Source of the DNA: Geitlerinema sp. S16
Lineage (GTDB): Bacteria > Cyanobacteriota > Cyanobacteriia > Cyanobacteriales > Geitlerinemataceae
DNA: 64,000 nt
Reading direction: 5' to 3'
Assembly (NCBI GenBank): GCA_011390275.1
Contig: JAABST010000019.1
Span: forward strand, 18,191-82,190
This document shows positions 45,025 through 53,849 of this stretch, piece by piece. The notes below the pieces were generated by a model, which ran no database searches, was not told the DNA's origin, and was given only the letters and a program-made list of their open reading frames with translations. Every line of letters starts with the position of its first letter. Positions within the stretch are counted from its first letter, which is position 1. The translations under genes and the position numbers were made by a program.

Positions 45025-46155
45025 CTAAAGGGCTTTCGGGGAAACGCACAACACACGAAAACCGAGGCTGTAGTCACGGATAACGCGCGAATCGTTGAAG
45101 CGCGCAGAACGGCAGAGCCTCGGATCGTTGAACCAGGAGCCGCCGCGCAGCAGCTTATTTTCCGTACTATTATCTATCCAGACTGTTCCGTCTGTTGGTG
45201 CGCCATTGTAGTTCTCATGCCAACTGTCTTCGTTCCATTCCCACACGTTTCCATGCATTTCGTATATGCCCCAGGCATTCGGGGGAAAGCTACCTACGTC
45301 TACTGTTTGGCCTCGATATTCTCCTTTTTCTCCGTTGCCGTAGGTATAGTTCCCGTCATAATTGGCGATCGCTGTACTTAATGTTGTGCCATAGGCAAAC
45401 GGCGTTGTTGTTCCGGCGCGGGCGGCGTATTCCCATTCGGCCTCTGTCGGTAACCGGTAGTCTTTTCCTGTTGCTTTTGCTAGTCGTGTACAAAATTCTT
45501 GGGCGTCATCCCAATTTACGTTTCCGACCGGTCGGTTGTTTCCTTTGAAGTGGGATGGATCTGGGTTTAGGCTGCGTGATATTTGCGGTAACCCTGCTAC
45601 GGCTCGCCATTGGACTTGGGTTACGGTGAATTTTCCGATAAAGAAACTCGGTACGTTGACTTCATGTTGTGGACTTTGACTGCTGCGCCACTCTGCTTCG
45701 TTTTCCGGTGATCCCATCCAGAATGTGCCGCCGGAAATTGAAACCATTTCGATCCCGACTCCGTTGATGACTTCTGTGAAGTATTCTGGCTCGATCGTTT
45801 GGCGTTCTATGATCTTTCCTGTTTCATCAACTCTGACTGTTTCCGCTCGAAAGCGGCTTAACCTTACTTTTGGTACATCCGGCAAGGGTTGTTCGACTGT
45901 AACCAATCCCAATTTCTCTGGTAGTTTGTAATGCGGATTTTCCTGACAAAACTTTTCGTATAACTCGTCAATTCGTCCCGATCGCTCCGCCCAATCAATC
46001 AAATCAAACGCCACCACTGTTAAACCTTGTTCGTGGGTGATCACCGCAAGCCGCACCTCCAATTCATCCGCGACAAAAATTTCTAGCAGCCGATAATTCG
46101 GGTACACATTCGTTAAGGCTTGCCGTAATCGCTTTTTGGTCGCGGAATTCCACAT
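45025..46155 (-). CDS. EAD1-like domain fused to FGE-sulfatase fold
   Basis: From ATG 46155 (MWNSATKKRLRQALTNVYPN) the protein has 376 residues. The N-terminal ~85 residues (RLLEIFVADELEVRLAVI ... LIDWAERSGRIDELYEKFCQ) resemble the effector-associated domain EAD1 of bacterial conflict and signalling proteins. The rest is a formylglycine-generating-enzyme-type C-lectin-like domain (GGTFWMGSPENEAEW, DYRLPTEAEWEYAARAGT, YEMHGNVWEWNEDSW, LLRGGSWFNDPRLCRSARFN, GFRVLC). Such domains are frequently ligand binders and targets of diversity-generating retroelements, but no reverse transcriptase lies in this window. An ATG at 46188 is an alternative start. Confidence 0.8.
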   Translation of the reverse strand: MWNSATKKRLRQALTNVYPNYRLLEIFVADELEVRLAVITHEQGLTVVAFDLIDWAERSGRIDELYEKFCQENPHYKLPEKLGLVTVEQPLPDVPKVRLSRFRAETVRVDETGKIIERQTIEPEYFTEVINGVGIEMVSISGGTFWMGSPENEAEWRSSQSPQHEVNVPSFFIGKFTVTQVQWRAVAGLPQISRSLNPDPSHFKGNNRPVGNVNWDDAQEFCTRLAKATGKDYRLPTEAEWEYAARAGTTTPFAYGTTLSTAIANYDGNYTYGNGEKGEYRGQTVDVGSFPPNAWGIYEMHGNVWEWNEDSWHENYNGAPTDGTVWIDNSTENKLLRGGSWFNDPRLCRSARFNDSRVIRDYSLGFRVLCVSPKAL

Positions 46156-46299
46156 AGATTTCGAGATAGAGTCGATTGGGAAGGTCAACAGTACGCGATT
46201 TCCATAATAATCTGGTGGTGGGTATCAGAATGGCTTGGGGCGCACCGCTGTGAACCCCAGGCCATCTGAGATGCTTCTGAGAGGAAGCGGGGAGAGAGT

Positions 46300-47919
46300 T
46301 TACACCCCAGCGCGACGGAAACCGCGTACGGTGACGATACTCGGTTCACCTTCGTTAGCGGCCCGATCGACCGGACGCAACGCATAGGTTCCCGGCGGCA
46401 CATCAGCGCGAGTCGCCGTCGGCGGCAGAATACGCTGTAACGTCCAACGATCGCCCGTCTGCTTATACAGCGACAACCCCTTCAGCGTTTCCGAATAATT
46501 CGGCTCCCAGGCAATCTGACCCGCCTCGACATTGCTCGCTTCCACACGATCGGGCGCGATCGAATCCAACCACGGCATTTCCGGCATCAGCGCAGGCGTT
46601 GGGTAGATATTCTGACGGAAAAACGCATTCACGCCGTACCAATCCTGCATAAACACCTTGAGGCTATAGAAAATATTGCCCACCGAACCCTTATTCACCA
46701 CATTAGAACCGCGCGAGATTTCCACCTGACGGCGATACTCCTCCAGATCCCAATCTTGGTTATCGAGCTTACTGAGGTAGTTTCCAGCGTAGATGTGACG
46801 ACCCAGGATGTTTTGCTGCGTCCACCATTCCAACAAACGCGGGTAGCTTTGCGCGGCTTGGTCAATGCGCCAGTAAAGTTGGGGAGCCATGTAGTCCACC
46901 CAGCCCCGCTGTAGCCAGAGTTTTGGATCAGCATAAATCGTGCTGTACTGATCCATCCCCGAAATGCCCGCCGGTTGACCAGGCCGATAGATCCCAAAGG
47001 GGCTAATGCCAAATTTTACGTTCGGTTTTTCAGCTTTGATGCCGTTGTAGAGACGCTCAACCAGGATGTTGACGTTTTGGCGTCGCCAGTCATCGCGCCC
47101 TAAGGTTCCACCGGTTTGGCGGTAGGCATTGTAGGTGGCACTATCAGGAAATTCGATCCCGTCTTTGGGGTAGGGATAAAAATAATCATCGAGGTGAATC
47201 CCGTCCACGTCATAGCGGCGGGTCACGTCAAGAATGACGTTGTAGGTCTGCTGCTGCACCACCGCTGCGCCGGGGTCCATCCAAATCAGATCGCCGTATT
47301 GGTAGGCATACTGCGGGAAGCGGTTCGCCATGTTTGTTGGCGCTAGGCGATAGTTTGTGCCGAGTTTGGCGCGGTAGGGGTTGAACCAGGCGTGTAGCTC
47401 AATGCCACGGGCGTGGGCTTCTTCGATCGCAAATTCCAGCGGGTCGTAATACGGCTCCGGGGCGCGGCCTTGCTCGCCGGTAAGCCAGTAGCTCCAGGGT
47501 TCGAGATCAGAGGCGTAGAGTGCGTCCCCGGTCGGGCGAATTTGCAACACTAGCGCGTTGAGGTTCAGCGACTGCATCCGATCGAGAATGGCAATCAGAT
47601 CCGCCTGTTGTCGAGCGACGCTCAAGCCTTGGGTAGACGGCCAATCGATATTCACCACCGAGGCCGCCCAGACGCCACGAAATTCGCGGGTGTGGGAAAT
47701 GTCTGCACTGGCAAAGGTTGAATTGATCGCGTTCGCGCGTCTCATCTGAAGCACTTGGGGCAGCAGTAACCCAACAACCAGGGCGAGGGTCACGATTAAA
47801 CGACGCCATTGCGGACGCCCCATCTGAAATGACCCAACCTGAAACGCACCAAAGCTCAAGCGAGACCGTGGTTTCAGAGCCGATCGAAGGCGCTGAAGGC
47901 AAAGGTAAATGAATTGCAT
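46300..47919 (-). CDS. Family 10-like glycosyl hydrolase (GHL10/DUF187)
   Basis: The 539-residue protein has an N-terminal hydrophobic segment (LIVTLALVVGLLLPQVL) about residues 41-57 and a catalytic TIM-barrel: RGVWAASVVNIDWPS, LVLQIRPTGDALY, ELHAWFNPYRAK, YDVDGIHLDDYFYPYP, VKFGISPFGIYRP, WVDYMAPQLYWRIDQ. Its catalytic carboxylates probably lie in DGIHLDDYF and neighbouring strands. Related proteins process peptidoglycan or glycan polymers. An in-frame ATG at 47823 gives a better signal peptide, so the N-terminus is uncertain. It is exported or membrane-anchored. Confidence 0.85.
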   Translation of the reverse strand: MQFIYLCLQRLRSALKPRSRLSFGAFQVGSFQMGRPQWRRLIVTLALVVGLLLPQVLQMRRANAINSTFASADISHTREFRGVWAASVVNIDWPSTQGLSVARQQADLIAILDRMQSLNLNALVLQIRPTGDALYASDLEPWSYWLTGEQGRAPEPYYDPLEFAIEEAHARGIELHAWFNPYRAKLGTNYRLAPTNMANRFPQYAYQYGDLIWMDPGAAVVQQQTYNVILDVTRRYDVDGIHLDDYFYPYPKDGIEFPDSATYNAYRQTGGTLGRDDWRRQNVNILVERLYNGIKAEKPNVKFGISPFGIYRPGQPAGISGMDQYSTIYADPKLWLQRGWVDYMAPQLYWRIDQAAQSYPRLLEWWTQQNILGRHIYAGNYLSKLDNQDWDLEEYRRQVEISRGSNVVNKGSVGNIFYSLKVFMQDWYGVNAFFRQNIYPTPALMPEMPWLDSIAPDRVEASNVEAGQIAWEPNYSETLKGLSLYKQTGDRWTLQRILPPTATRADVPPGTYALRPVDRAANEGEPSIVTVRGFRRAGV

Positions 47920-48061
47920 TGTGTATATGGCCGTATGGGTAAAGCCAAAAGAGCGAGGAAAAGTGAATGGTATAGATGTGAGCGAGGGAAATCTAGGAGC
48001 GAAGATCGCCTAGCCGTAATCCGTCACATTACGAAATCTCGTCTGTTTCCGGTTTTAGCTA

Positions 48062-48110
48062 ATCTGGCAGAAGCCCCGCGCTCTGGCAAAGCCGAGCGTC
48101 AGGATGAATG
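48062..48110 (+). mobile_element. Left-side hairpin of the TnpB element
   Basis: AGAAGCCCCGCGCT ... AGCGTCAGGA (about 48069-48105) is nearly the same as AGAAGCCCGCGCT ... AGCGTCGGGA at the right end of the element (49425-49462), in the same orientation. It forms an imperfect hairpin. It may be the left-end hairpin of the tnpB element, or the remnant right end of an older copy. The rest of the gap 47920-48182 shows nothing else. Confidence 0.5.
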
Positions 48111-48182
48111 CCAGTGAGGATTTTGATTATAGATATTTTTATCGTAACTCATATTGCGTGCTAAAATATGTGAGTGCTAACC

Positions 48183-49391
48183 ATGAACTATACATATCGA
48201 ATTTACCCAACCACTGACCAGCAAGCGTTGATGCTTGAATGGTTGGAAACTTGCCGTCGCTTGTACAACAGATGTTTGCGCGACCTCAAAGATTGGATTG
48301 CTTCGAGAAAATGTAGTTTGTACTCTTGCTCGTTGAATCGGGAATACATTATGTCTCCCGATATCCTTTTTCCTAGCTACTTGGAACAGAAAAGACAGCT
48401 TACTCAATGGAAAAAAACTAATCCACACTATAAAGCTGTCCATTCTCAAGTAACTCAAGATTGCGTTAAGCGACTGCATAATACTTGGGAAGCATTCAAA
48501 ACAAAGAAGTTTGGTTTTCCCCGCTTCAAAAAGTTTGGTAGATATCAATCTTTTCTGTTTCCGCAGTTCGCTAAAAATCCCATCCAAGGGAATGTAATTA
48601 ACCTGCCTAAGATTGGGTTCGTTGAAATCAATCAACATCGACCAATCCCAGAAGGGTTTAACATTAAAGGAGTTCGGATTGTATCGAGAGCAAGAGGAAC
48701 GGTATGGTATGCAGTAGTTACGATTCAGTGCGATGTCAAAGTTCCCGCTCCATTGCCTTTTGGGCGTGGAATTGGCATTGATATTGGACTGGAATCTTTT
48801 TTGGTGACTAGCGACAATCTCAGAATCGAACCAGCTAGGTTTTTTCGAGAGCTGCAAGGTAGGCTTAAAGTGCTGCAACGCAGGGCATCTCGTAAAAAGA
48901 AGGGCGGTAAGAACTGGGAATTGGCACAGCTTAAAGTTGCAAGACTTCATCATCAGATAACTAACGCTCGTAAGGATTTTCACTTTCAAACTAGCCATCA
49001 ACTCTGTGACCAAGCCGATATGATTTTTGTTGAAGATATCAACTTCAACATGACTGCTAGAGGGTTTTTAGGTAAACAGATGCTTGACGGAGGGTTTGGT
49101 CAATTCCGAGATTTGTTGTCGTGGGTATGCTGGAAGCGTGGGAAATATTTTGCTCAAGTTGACCATAAATACACCTCGCAAGTTTGCCCAGAATGTGACG
49201 CTCACACAGGTCAAAAGGAACTCAGAGAAAGAGTTCATCATTGTCCTGAATGTGGATATAAAACCAGTCGCGACCATGCTAGTGGAAGAGTAATTTTAAA
49301 TCGGGGATTGGAATCAGTAGTACCGATGGACTGTCGGGAAAGGAAACCGTCTGCTGAGTGCGTACTGCCAGGGATAGCAATATCTAGGTAA
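48183..49391 (+). CDS. tnpB: TnpB, RNA-guided nuclease of IS200/IS605 family
   Basis: The start at ATG 48183 (MNYTYRIYPTTDQQALMLEW) gives 402 residues, the usual length. The RuvC catalytic residues are in GIDIGLESFLV (Asp), FVEDINFNM (Glu) and DHASGRVILNRG (Asp), and the zinc finger is CPECDAHTGQKELRERVHHC then CPECG. All are intact, so the nuclease may be active. TnpB uses a guide RNA made from its own 3' end to cut DNA at the vacated site and retain the element. No tnpA frame is present nearby, so the element would need a transposase in trans. Confidence 0.93.
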   Translation: MNYTYRIYPTTDQQALMLEWLETCRRLYNRCLRDLKDWIASRKCSLYSCSLNREYIMSPDILFPSYLEQKRQLTQWKKTNPHYKAVHSQVTQDCVKRLHNTWEAFKTKKFGFPRFKKFGRYQSFLFPQFAKNPIQGNVINLPKIGFVEINQHRPIPEGFNIKGVRIVSRARGTVWYAVVTIQCDVKVPAPLPFGRGIGIDIGLESFLVTSDNLRIEPARFFRELQGRLKVLQRRASRKKKGGKNWELAQLKVARLHHQITNARKDFHFQTSHQLCDQADMIFVEDINFNMTARGFLGKQMLDGGFGQFRDLLSWVCWKRGKYFAQVDHKYTSQVCPECDAHTGQKELRERVHHCPECGYKTSRDHASGRVILNRGLESVVPMDCRERKPSAECVLPGIAISR

Positions 49392-49468
49392 GTGCAACGC
49401 AGAAATTTCTACTTGCGAGGGTAGAAGCCCGCGCTGTACCCGATAGGATCAGCGTCGGGAGAAGTCAC
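49330..49468 (+). ncRNA. Probable omega-RNA and right end of the TnpB element
   Basis: The 3' end of tnpB and about 75 bases beyond it form the expected guide-RNA scaffold. The hairpin CCCGCGCTG (49429-49437) with CAGCGTCGGG (49451-49460) is followed by AGAAGTCAC, the probable element boundary, and the guide would be the flank starting ACCGTAGCAG. Exact RNA ends cannot be told from sequence alone. Confidence 0.55.
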
Positions 49469-49579
49469 ACCGTAGCAGATTACGCCTTTGACGGGGATCG
49501 ATCGGGTCAAGTCGTGACGATCGTGCCAGTGCTGCGATCGTCCATACCCCTCCACGATGCACGACGACACAAGCCGTGA

Positions 49580-51682
49580 CTATACAAGCCGTGACCAAAC
49601 CCGCAACGTCTTATCCCAACCACCCGTGACGATCGTGCGTCCATCGCGACTCACATCCACCCCATGCACCGCCCCGAGGTGACCATCCAACGTGTCAAAG
49701 GCTTTCTTGGTTCGTAACGACCAGAGTTTGGCCGTCTTGTCACTGCTCGCACTGACCAGATGGCGACCATCCGGCATGAACTTCACCGCATTCACATCCC
49801 ACATGTGGCCGGTCAATACGCTGGTTTCCTCGCCACTCATCGCGTCCCAAACCCGGATGCTACGGTCTTTACTGCCGCTAATAATGGTTTTGCCGTCGCG
49901 GCTGATATCAACGGCCAGAACGGAGTTGAGGTGACCCGACAGAGTGTTGATCAATGTTTTGGTCGTGATGTCCCAGAGGTAGAGCTTATTATCGAGACCG
50001 CCACTGACCAGATAGCGACCGTTGCCGGAGACCGCGATCGCCTTGATCGTACCGGTCTTCACCGCCAGCGTTGCCGTCTGCCCGCCCGGTTTGATCGGGT
50101 GCAGCATCGTACTGCGATCTTTACTGCCCGACGCCAGGGTCGCCCCATCGGGGAAAAAGGCCAACGACGTGACATCGCGCAAATGTTCGCCGATCGCGTT
50201 GGAATGCTCGCCGGTTTGCAGATTCCACAGATGGACGATCGCATCGTCGCCACCGCTGGCCAACACCTTAGAATTCGGCGCGATCGCCACGGCATTGACG
50301 GCTTTGCGATGTTGACTTAGGGAATGGGTCAGTTGATTATCCTGGAGATTCCACACCTGCACGCTGTTATCGAGACAGCCGCCCACCGCCCAGATGCCGT
50401 TCGCACTTAAGGCCACGGAGGTAATCACCGACGCGGGTGTGTCAAAAACGGCGACGCACTGCCATGCGCTATCGCGTCCCCCCATCGGCGCTTGGGAAAT
50501 CGGCACGACCGGACGCCCTGATCGGGTTGTGGAATTCGGAATCGGGCTACGAGCGCCACCCGTATTTTGCGGCGAAGAGGAAGGGACGCGCATTTGGCCG
50601 CCCGTGGTTTGGGGGCGACTCGCGGGAGGACGCGATCGACCCAGTCCCGCGCGATCCGTCGTCGATCCGGGACGCGACGGCGGAATCGATCCGCCGGTGC
50701 GTGTGCGCGGTGTTCCCGTTGTTCGTTGAGCTTGCGACGATTGTGCGGTCTGAGTGGCTTGGGCGGCTTGTTTGGACTTGGAACGTCCGGGCGCTTTGAA
50801 ATCGCGGATAATTTCGTCGATGCTTTGGTAGCGATCGACCACCATATCCTTCGTCATTTTGTCGAGAATATAGGCCAAACGCGGTGAAATCGACTGGTTA
50901 CGTTGAGCGAGAATTTCTTTCCAGCGCCAGCCATGCAGCGGATCAAACAGGGTGTCGGGGCGAGTTTTGGTCAGGAGATGCAGACAGGTGACGCCCAGGC
51001 TATAGATATCGCTAGCCGGGTAGGCTTGACCGCTGCGGAGCTGCTCGATCGGCGCATAGCCCACCGTCCCCACCTTGGTTCCGGGCTGCGCCATCGCCGT
51101 TTGGGACAACTGTTTCGCGACGCCAAAATCGATCAGCACCAGCCGATTATCACGACGGCGACGCAGAATATTGACGGGGGTAATATCCCGATGCACCACG
51201 TTGTAGTGATGGACAAATTTTAAAATGGGCAGGATTTGGATCAGCACCTGCTTCACTTTTTGCTCGTCAAACGCACCTTCGCGATCCATCTCGTGCCACA
51301 GGGTTTCGCCGTCGATGTATTCCTGCACGAGAAACATTTGCGTGTCCTGCTCAAAAAACGCGAGCAGGGTCGGAATTTGAGGATGTTCGCCGAGTTTTGA
51401 AAGTTGTGTCGCTTCTTGGAAAAACAGGTCGATCATTTTATCGAGCGTTTCCTGGGCGATCGCCGTACCGGTCGATTGCGGCAGGAGCTGCTTGATCGCA
51501 CAGGGGGTATCGAGACGATCCTCATCGACCGCCAAATAGGTACGCCCGAACCCCCCTTGAGCCAGGGCTTCGATCGGTCTATAGCGATTGCGCAAACGTA
51601 ATTGCGAGCCGCAGTTTTGGCAGTGCGTTGCGCCGTCGAGATTACGCGGGGCTTTGCAATCGGGATTGAGACAGAGAATCAT
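49580..51682 (-). CDS. Ser/Thr protein kinase with zinc ribbon and WD40 repeats
   Basis: The 700-residue protein has four parts: an N-terminal zinc ribbon (CLNPDCKAPRNL ... CQNCGSQL), a Hanks-type kinase domain with glycine loop LAQGGFGRTYL, lysine in CAIKQLLP, catalytic loop VVHRDITPVNIL and DFG in VLIDFGVAKQL, then a Ser/Pro/Arg-rich linker (about 300-400), then seven WD40 repeats forming a propeller (for example SGSKDRSIRVWDAMSGEE). The loop reads HRDITPVN where most kinases have HRDLKPxN, a variation seen in cyanobacterial kinases. Such kinase-WD40 fusions are frequent in cyanobacteria and act on unknown targets. Confidence 0.92.
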   Translation of the reverse strand: MILCLNPDCKAPRNLDGATHCQNCGSQLRLRNRYRPIEALAQGGFGRTYLAVDEDRLDTPCAIKQLLPQSTGTAIAQETLDKMIDLFFQEATQLSKLGEHPQIPTLLAFFEQDTQMFLVQEYIDGETLWHEMDREGAFDEQKVKQVLIQILPILKFVHHYNVVHRDITPVNILRRRRDNRLVLIDFGVAKQLSQTAMAQPGTKVGTVGYAPIEQLRSGQAYPASDIYSLGVTCLHLLTKTRPDTLFDPLHGWRWKEILAQRNQSISPRLAYILDKMTKDMVVDRYQSIDEIIRDFKAPGRSKSKQAAQATQTAQSSQAQRTTGTPRTRTGGSIPPSRPGSTTDRAGLGRSRPPASRPQTTGGQMRVPSSSPQNTGGARSPIPNSTTRSGRPVVPISQAPMGGRDSAWQCVAVFDTPASVITSVALSANGIWAVGGCLDNSVQVWNLQDNQLTHSLSQHRKAVNAVAIAPNSKVLASGGDDAIVHLWNLQTGEHSNAIGEHLRDVTSLAFFPDGATLASGSKDRSTMLHPIKPGGQTATLAVKTGTIKAIAVSGNGRYLVSGGLDNKLYLWDITTKTLINTLSGHLNSVLAVDISRDGKTIISGSKDRSIRVWDAMSGEETSVLTGHMWDVNAVKFMPDGRHLVSASSDKTAKLWSLRTKKAFDTLDGHLGAVHGVDVSRDGRTIVTGGWDKTLRVWSRLV

Positions 51683-51973
51683 GGTGACGCACTGAAACGC
51701 TTAGGGCGGCGGATCGTAAACGGGTAAATCGGCGAATCGGTGGAGCAAAACGCAGCAAGCAGGTCGATCGCGGCGAGATCGATGCCCACCTCAGCGCTGT
51801 ATCGACAACGTAGTACACATAGCTCACACGATAACCGCCAAGCGCACACCGTGTCACAATCCCTAGATAGATAGACGTCCAGCCTAAATCCCAAAGTCAC
51901 GGCAAAATGACTCAAGATAGTAGCGATTGGGTTTGCGATCGAACATAAGCCGGAATTGATTATCAGTCCCATT

Positions 51974-53818
51974 GTGCCTTATTCTCCCGTCCGCAAGACC
52001 ACTCGATTTTGGGTTGCGATCGCGAGTACGCCTCGCCTATTGCGCCTAGTGTGGCACGCCGCTCCAGGTCACTGCTGTGCCACAGCAACGGTAACGCTGC
52101 TGCGGGCGTCATTGCCTGCATTACAGCTCTACGTTACCAAACTCGTTGTGGATGCGATTCTCAGCAATGCGGCCAAGCCCAGCGGATCGCCGATCGATTG
52201 GCAAACGATCGCAGTTTTACTGAGCCTCCGTCTGGGATTAAGCCTACTATCCGAAGGGTTTAATCAAGCCAATAGCTACACGTTACAAATTCTCAAGGAT
52301 CGTTTCGCACTGTATGCCAATCGCCGCTTGCTCGACCACGCGATTCGCCTCGATCTGTCGCACTACGAACAATCAAAATTTCACGACATTCTCAACCGCG
52401 CCCAACAAAGCGGCAGTGACTATCCAGTACGGATGATCGGCACGCTCGCCAGTTTGTTCGGCGACCTTTTCAGTTTTGCCGGATTGTTGGTGTTGCTGCT
52501 GGGCTTTAGCCCGCTGACGATGCTGATTTTACTCGCCAGTTCGATTCCGGCATTGTGGGTCAGCGTGAATTTTTCGGGGCGACGGTTTTGGCTCAGTCGT
52601 AGCCAAACTCAAGCCGGACGGTTAGCCTCGTATTTACAGGAAGTCCTGACGCAAAATTCCTTTGTCAAAGAGGTGCGCTTGTTTGGTCTCGGATCGCATC
52701 TGCTCGATCGCTGGTACACCATTCGCGACGAGTTCAACCAGCAATCGGCCCAGCTCGCGCGACGCTTTGCAACCGTGCGGGGCGGGGCGGGAGCGTTTGC
52801 CAATTTGGGCTACTACGCGGCCTATGCTTGGGCAGCGGTACGGACGGTGCAGGGGACGATTTCCCTCGGAGATTTCACGATGTATACCGGCGCATTTCAG
52901 CAAGCCCAAAGCACGCTGCAAAGTTTGCTCGGTAGCATTTCCCAGACTTACGAATACAACCTGTACGTCTCCCAATATTTCGAGTTCCTCAGCCTCGAAC
53001 CCCAGGTGGTGTCGCCCGCCCGATCGCGATCGTTTCCCAGCCCGATCGCCCAGGGTCTCGATTTACACAATGTCAGCTTCACCTATCCCGGCGCGGAAAA
53101 ACCGACCCTTTCCGGGCTAACACTCCATGTTGAACCGGGCGAAAACATTGCTCTCGTCGGCGTGAACGGTGCGGGCAAAACGACGCTGCTCAAGCTGTTG
53201 ACGCGGCTGTACGACGTGGATTCGGGCGAAATTGTGATCGATGGGATTCCCCTCACGGACTTTGATCTGACGGAACTGCGGCGCAATATCGGCGTCATTT
53301 TTCAGGATTTTTCCCGCTACAGCCTCAGCGCCCGCGACAATATCGGTTTTGGCAACGTGACCGAGCTAGACGACGATAATCGGATCAACCAAGCCACGGA
53401 CGACGGCGGAGCGCGAGAGACGATCGCGGCGCTAACGAATGGCTTCGAGACCCAGCTCGGCAAAATGTTTGGCGGCGGCACGGATCTATCGGGTGGACAG
53501 TGGCAGAAAATCGGCACGGCGCGAGCGTTTATGAGTTCGGCGCCGATTTTGATTCTCGATGAACCGACGGCGGCGTTGGACGCGATCGCCGAAGCGGATT
53601 TATTTCAGCGGTTTCGCGACCTGACACGAGGACGGATGACGTTTTTTGTCAGTCATCGCTTTTCCACCGTGCGGATGGCCGATCGCATCGTGGTTCTGGA
53701 GCGATCGCGCATTTGCGAAGTGGGAACCCATGGCGAACTAATGGCTATCGATGGGCTGTACGCGCGGATGTTTCGCCTGCAAGCCTCGACGTATACCGAC
53801 ACGATCGATCCTTCGTAA
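51974..53818 (+). CDS. ABC exporter, fused permease and ATPase
   Basis: The protein starts at GTG 51974 (VPYSPVRKTTRF) with 614 residues; TTG 51956 would add six. It is a half-size ABC exporter with six N-terminal spans (residues ~20-330) and an ATPase domain: Walker A GVNGAGKTTLLKLL, the Q-loop GVIFQDFSRY, signature LSGGQWQKIGTARAF and Walker B LILDEPTAALD, with the His switch FFVSHRFST. It works as a dimer. The substrate, lipid, peptide or drug, cannot be told. The next gene, convergent and 31 bases away, is an unrelated secreted protein. Confidence 0.92.
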   Translation: MPYSPVRKTTRFWVAIASTPRLLRLVWHAAPGHCCATATVTLLRASLPALQLYVTKLVVDAILSNAAKPSGSPIDWQTIAVLLSLRLGLSLLSEGFNQANSYTLQILKDRFALYANRRLLDHAIRLDLSHYEQSKFHDILNRAQQSGSDYPVRMIGTLASLFGDLFSFAGLLVLLLGFSPLTMLILLASSIPALWVSVNFSGRRFWLSRSQTQAGRLASYLQEVLTQNSFVKEVRLFGLGSHLLDRWYTIRDEFNQQSAQLARRFATVRGGAGAFANLGYYAAYAWAAVRTVQGTISLGDFTMYTGAFQQAQSTLQSLLGSISQTYEYNLYVSQYFEFLSLEPQVVSPARSRSFPSPIAQGLDLHNVSFTYPGAEKPTLSGLTLHVEPGENIALVGVNGAGKTTLLKLLTRLYDVDSGEIVIDGIPLTDFDLTELRRNIGVIFQDFSRYSLSARDNIGFGNVTELDDDNRINQATDDGGARETIAALTNGFETQLGKMFGGGTDLSGGQWQKIGTARAFMSSAPILILDEPTAALDAIAEADLFQRFRDLTRGRMTFFVSHRFSTVRMADRIVVLERSRICEVGTHGELMAIDGLYARMFRLQASTYTDTIDPS

Positions 53819-53849
53819 TCCTCAAAATTTGTCTAGGGGCTGATGTTCG

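Noticed and set aside
44838..45077. N-terminal extension of Uma2 copy 2
   Set aside because: The extra 80 codons are proline/arginine-rich, overlap the FGE gene end and are not family-like.
45025..47919. Local diversity-generating retroelement
   Set aside because: Only a candidate target protein is present; no reverse transcriptase, accessory protein or template repeat lies in the window.
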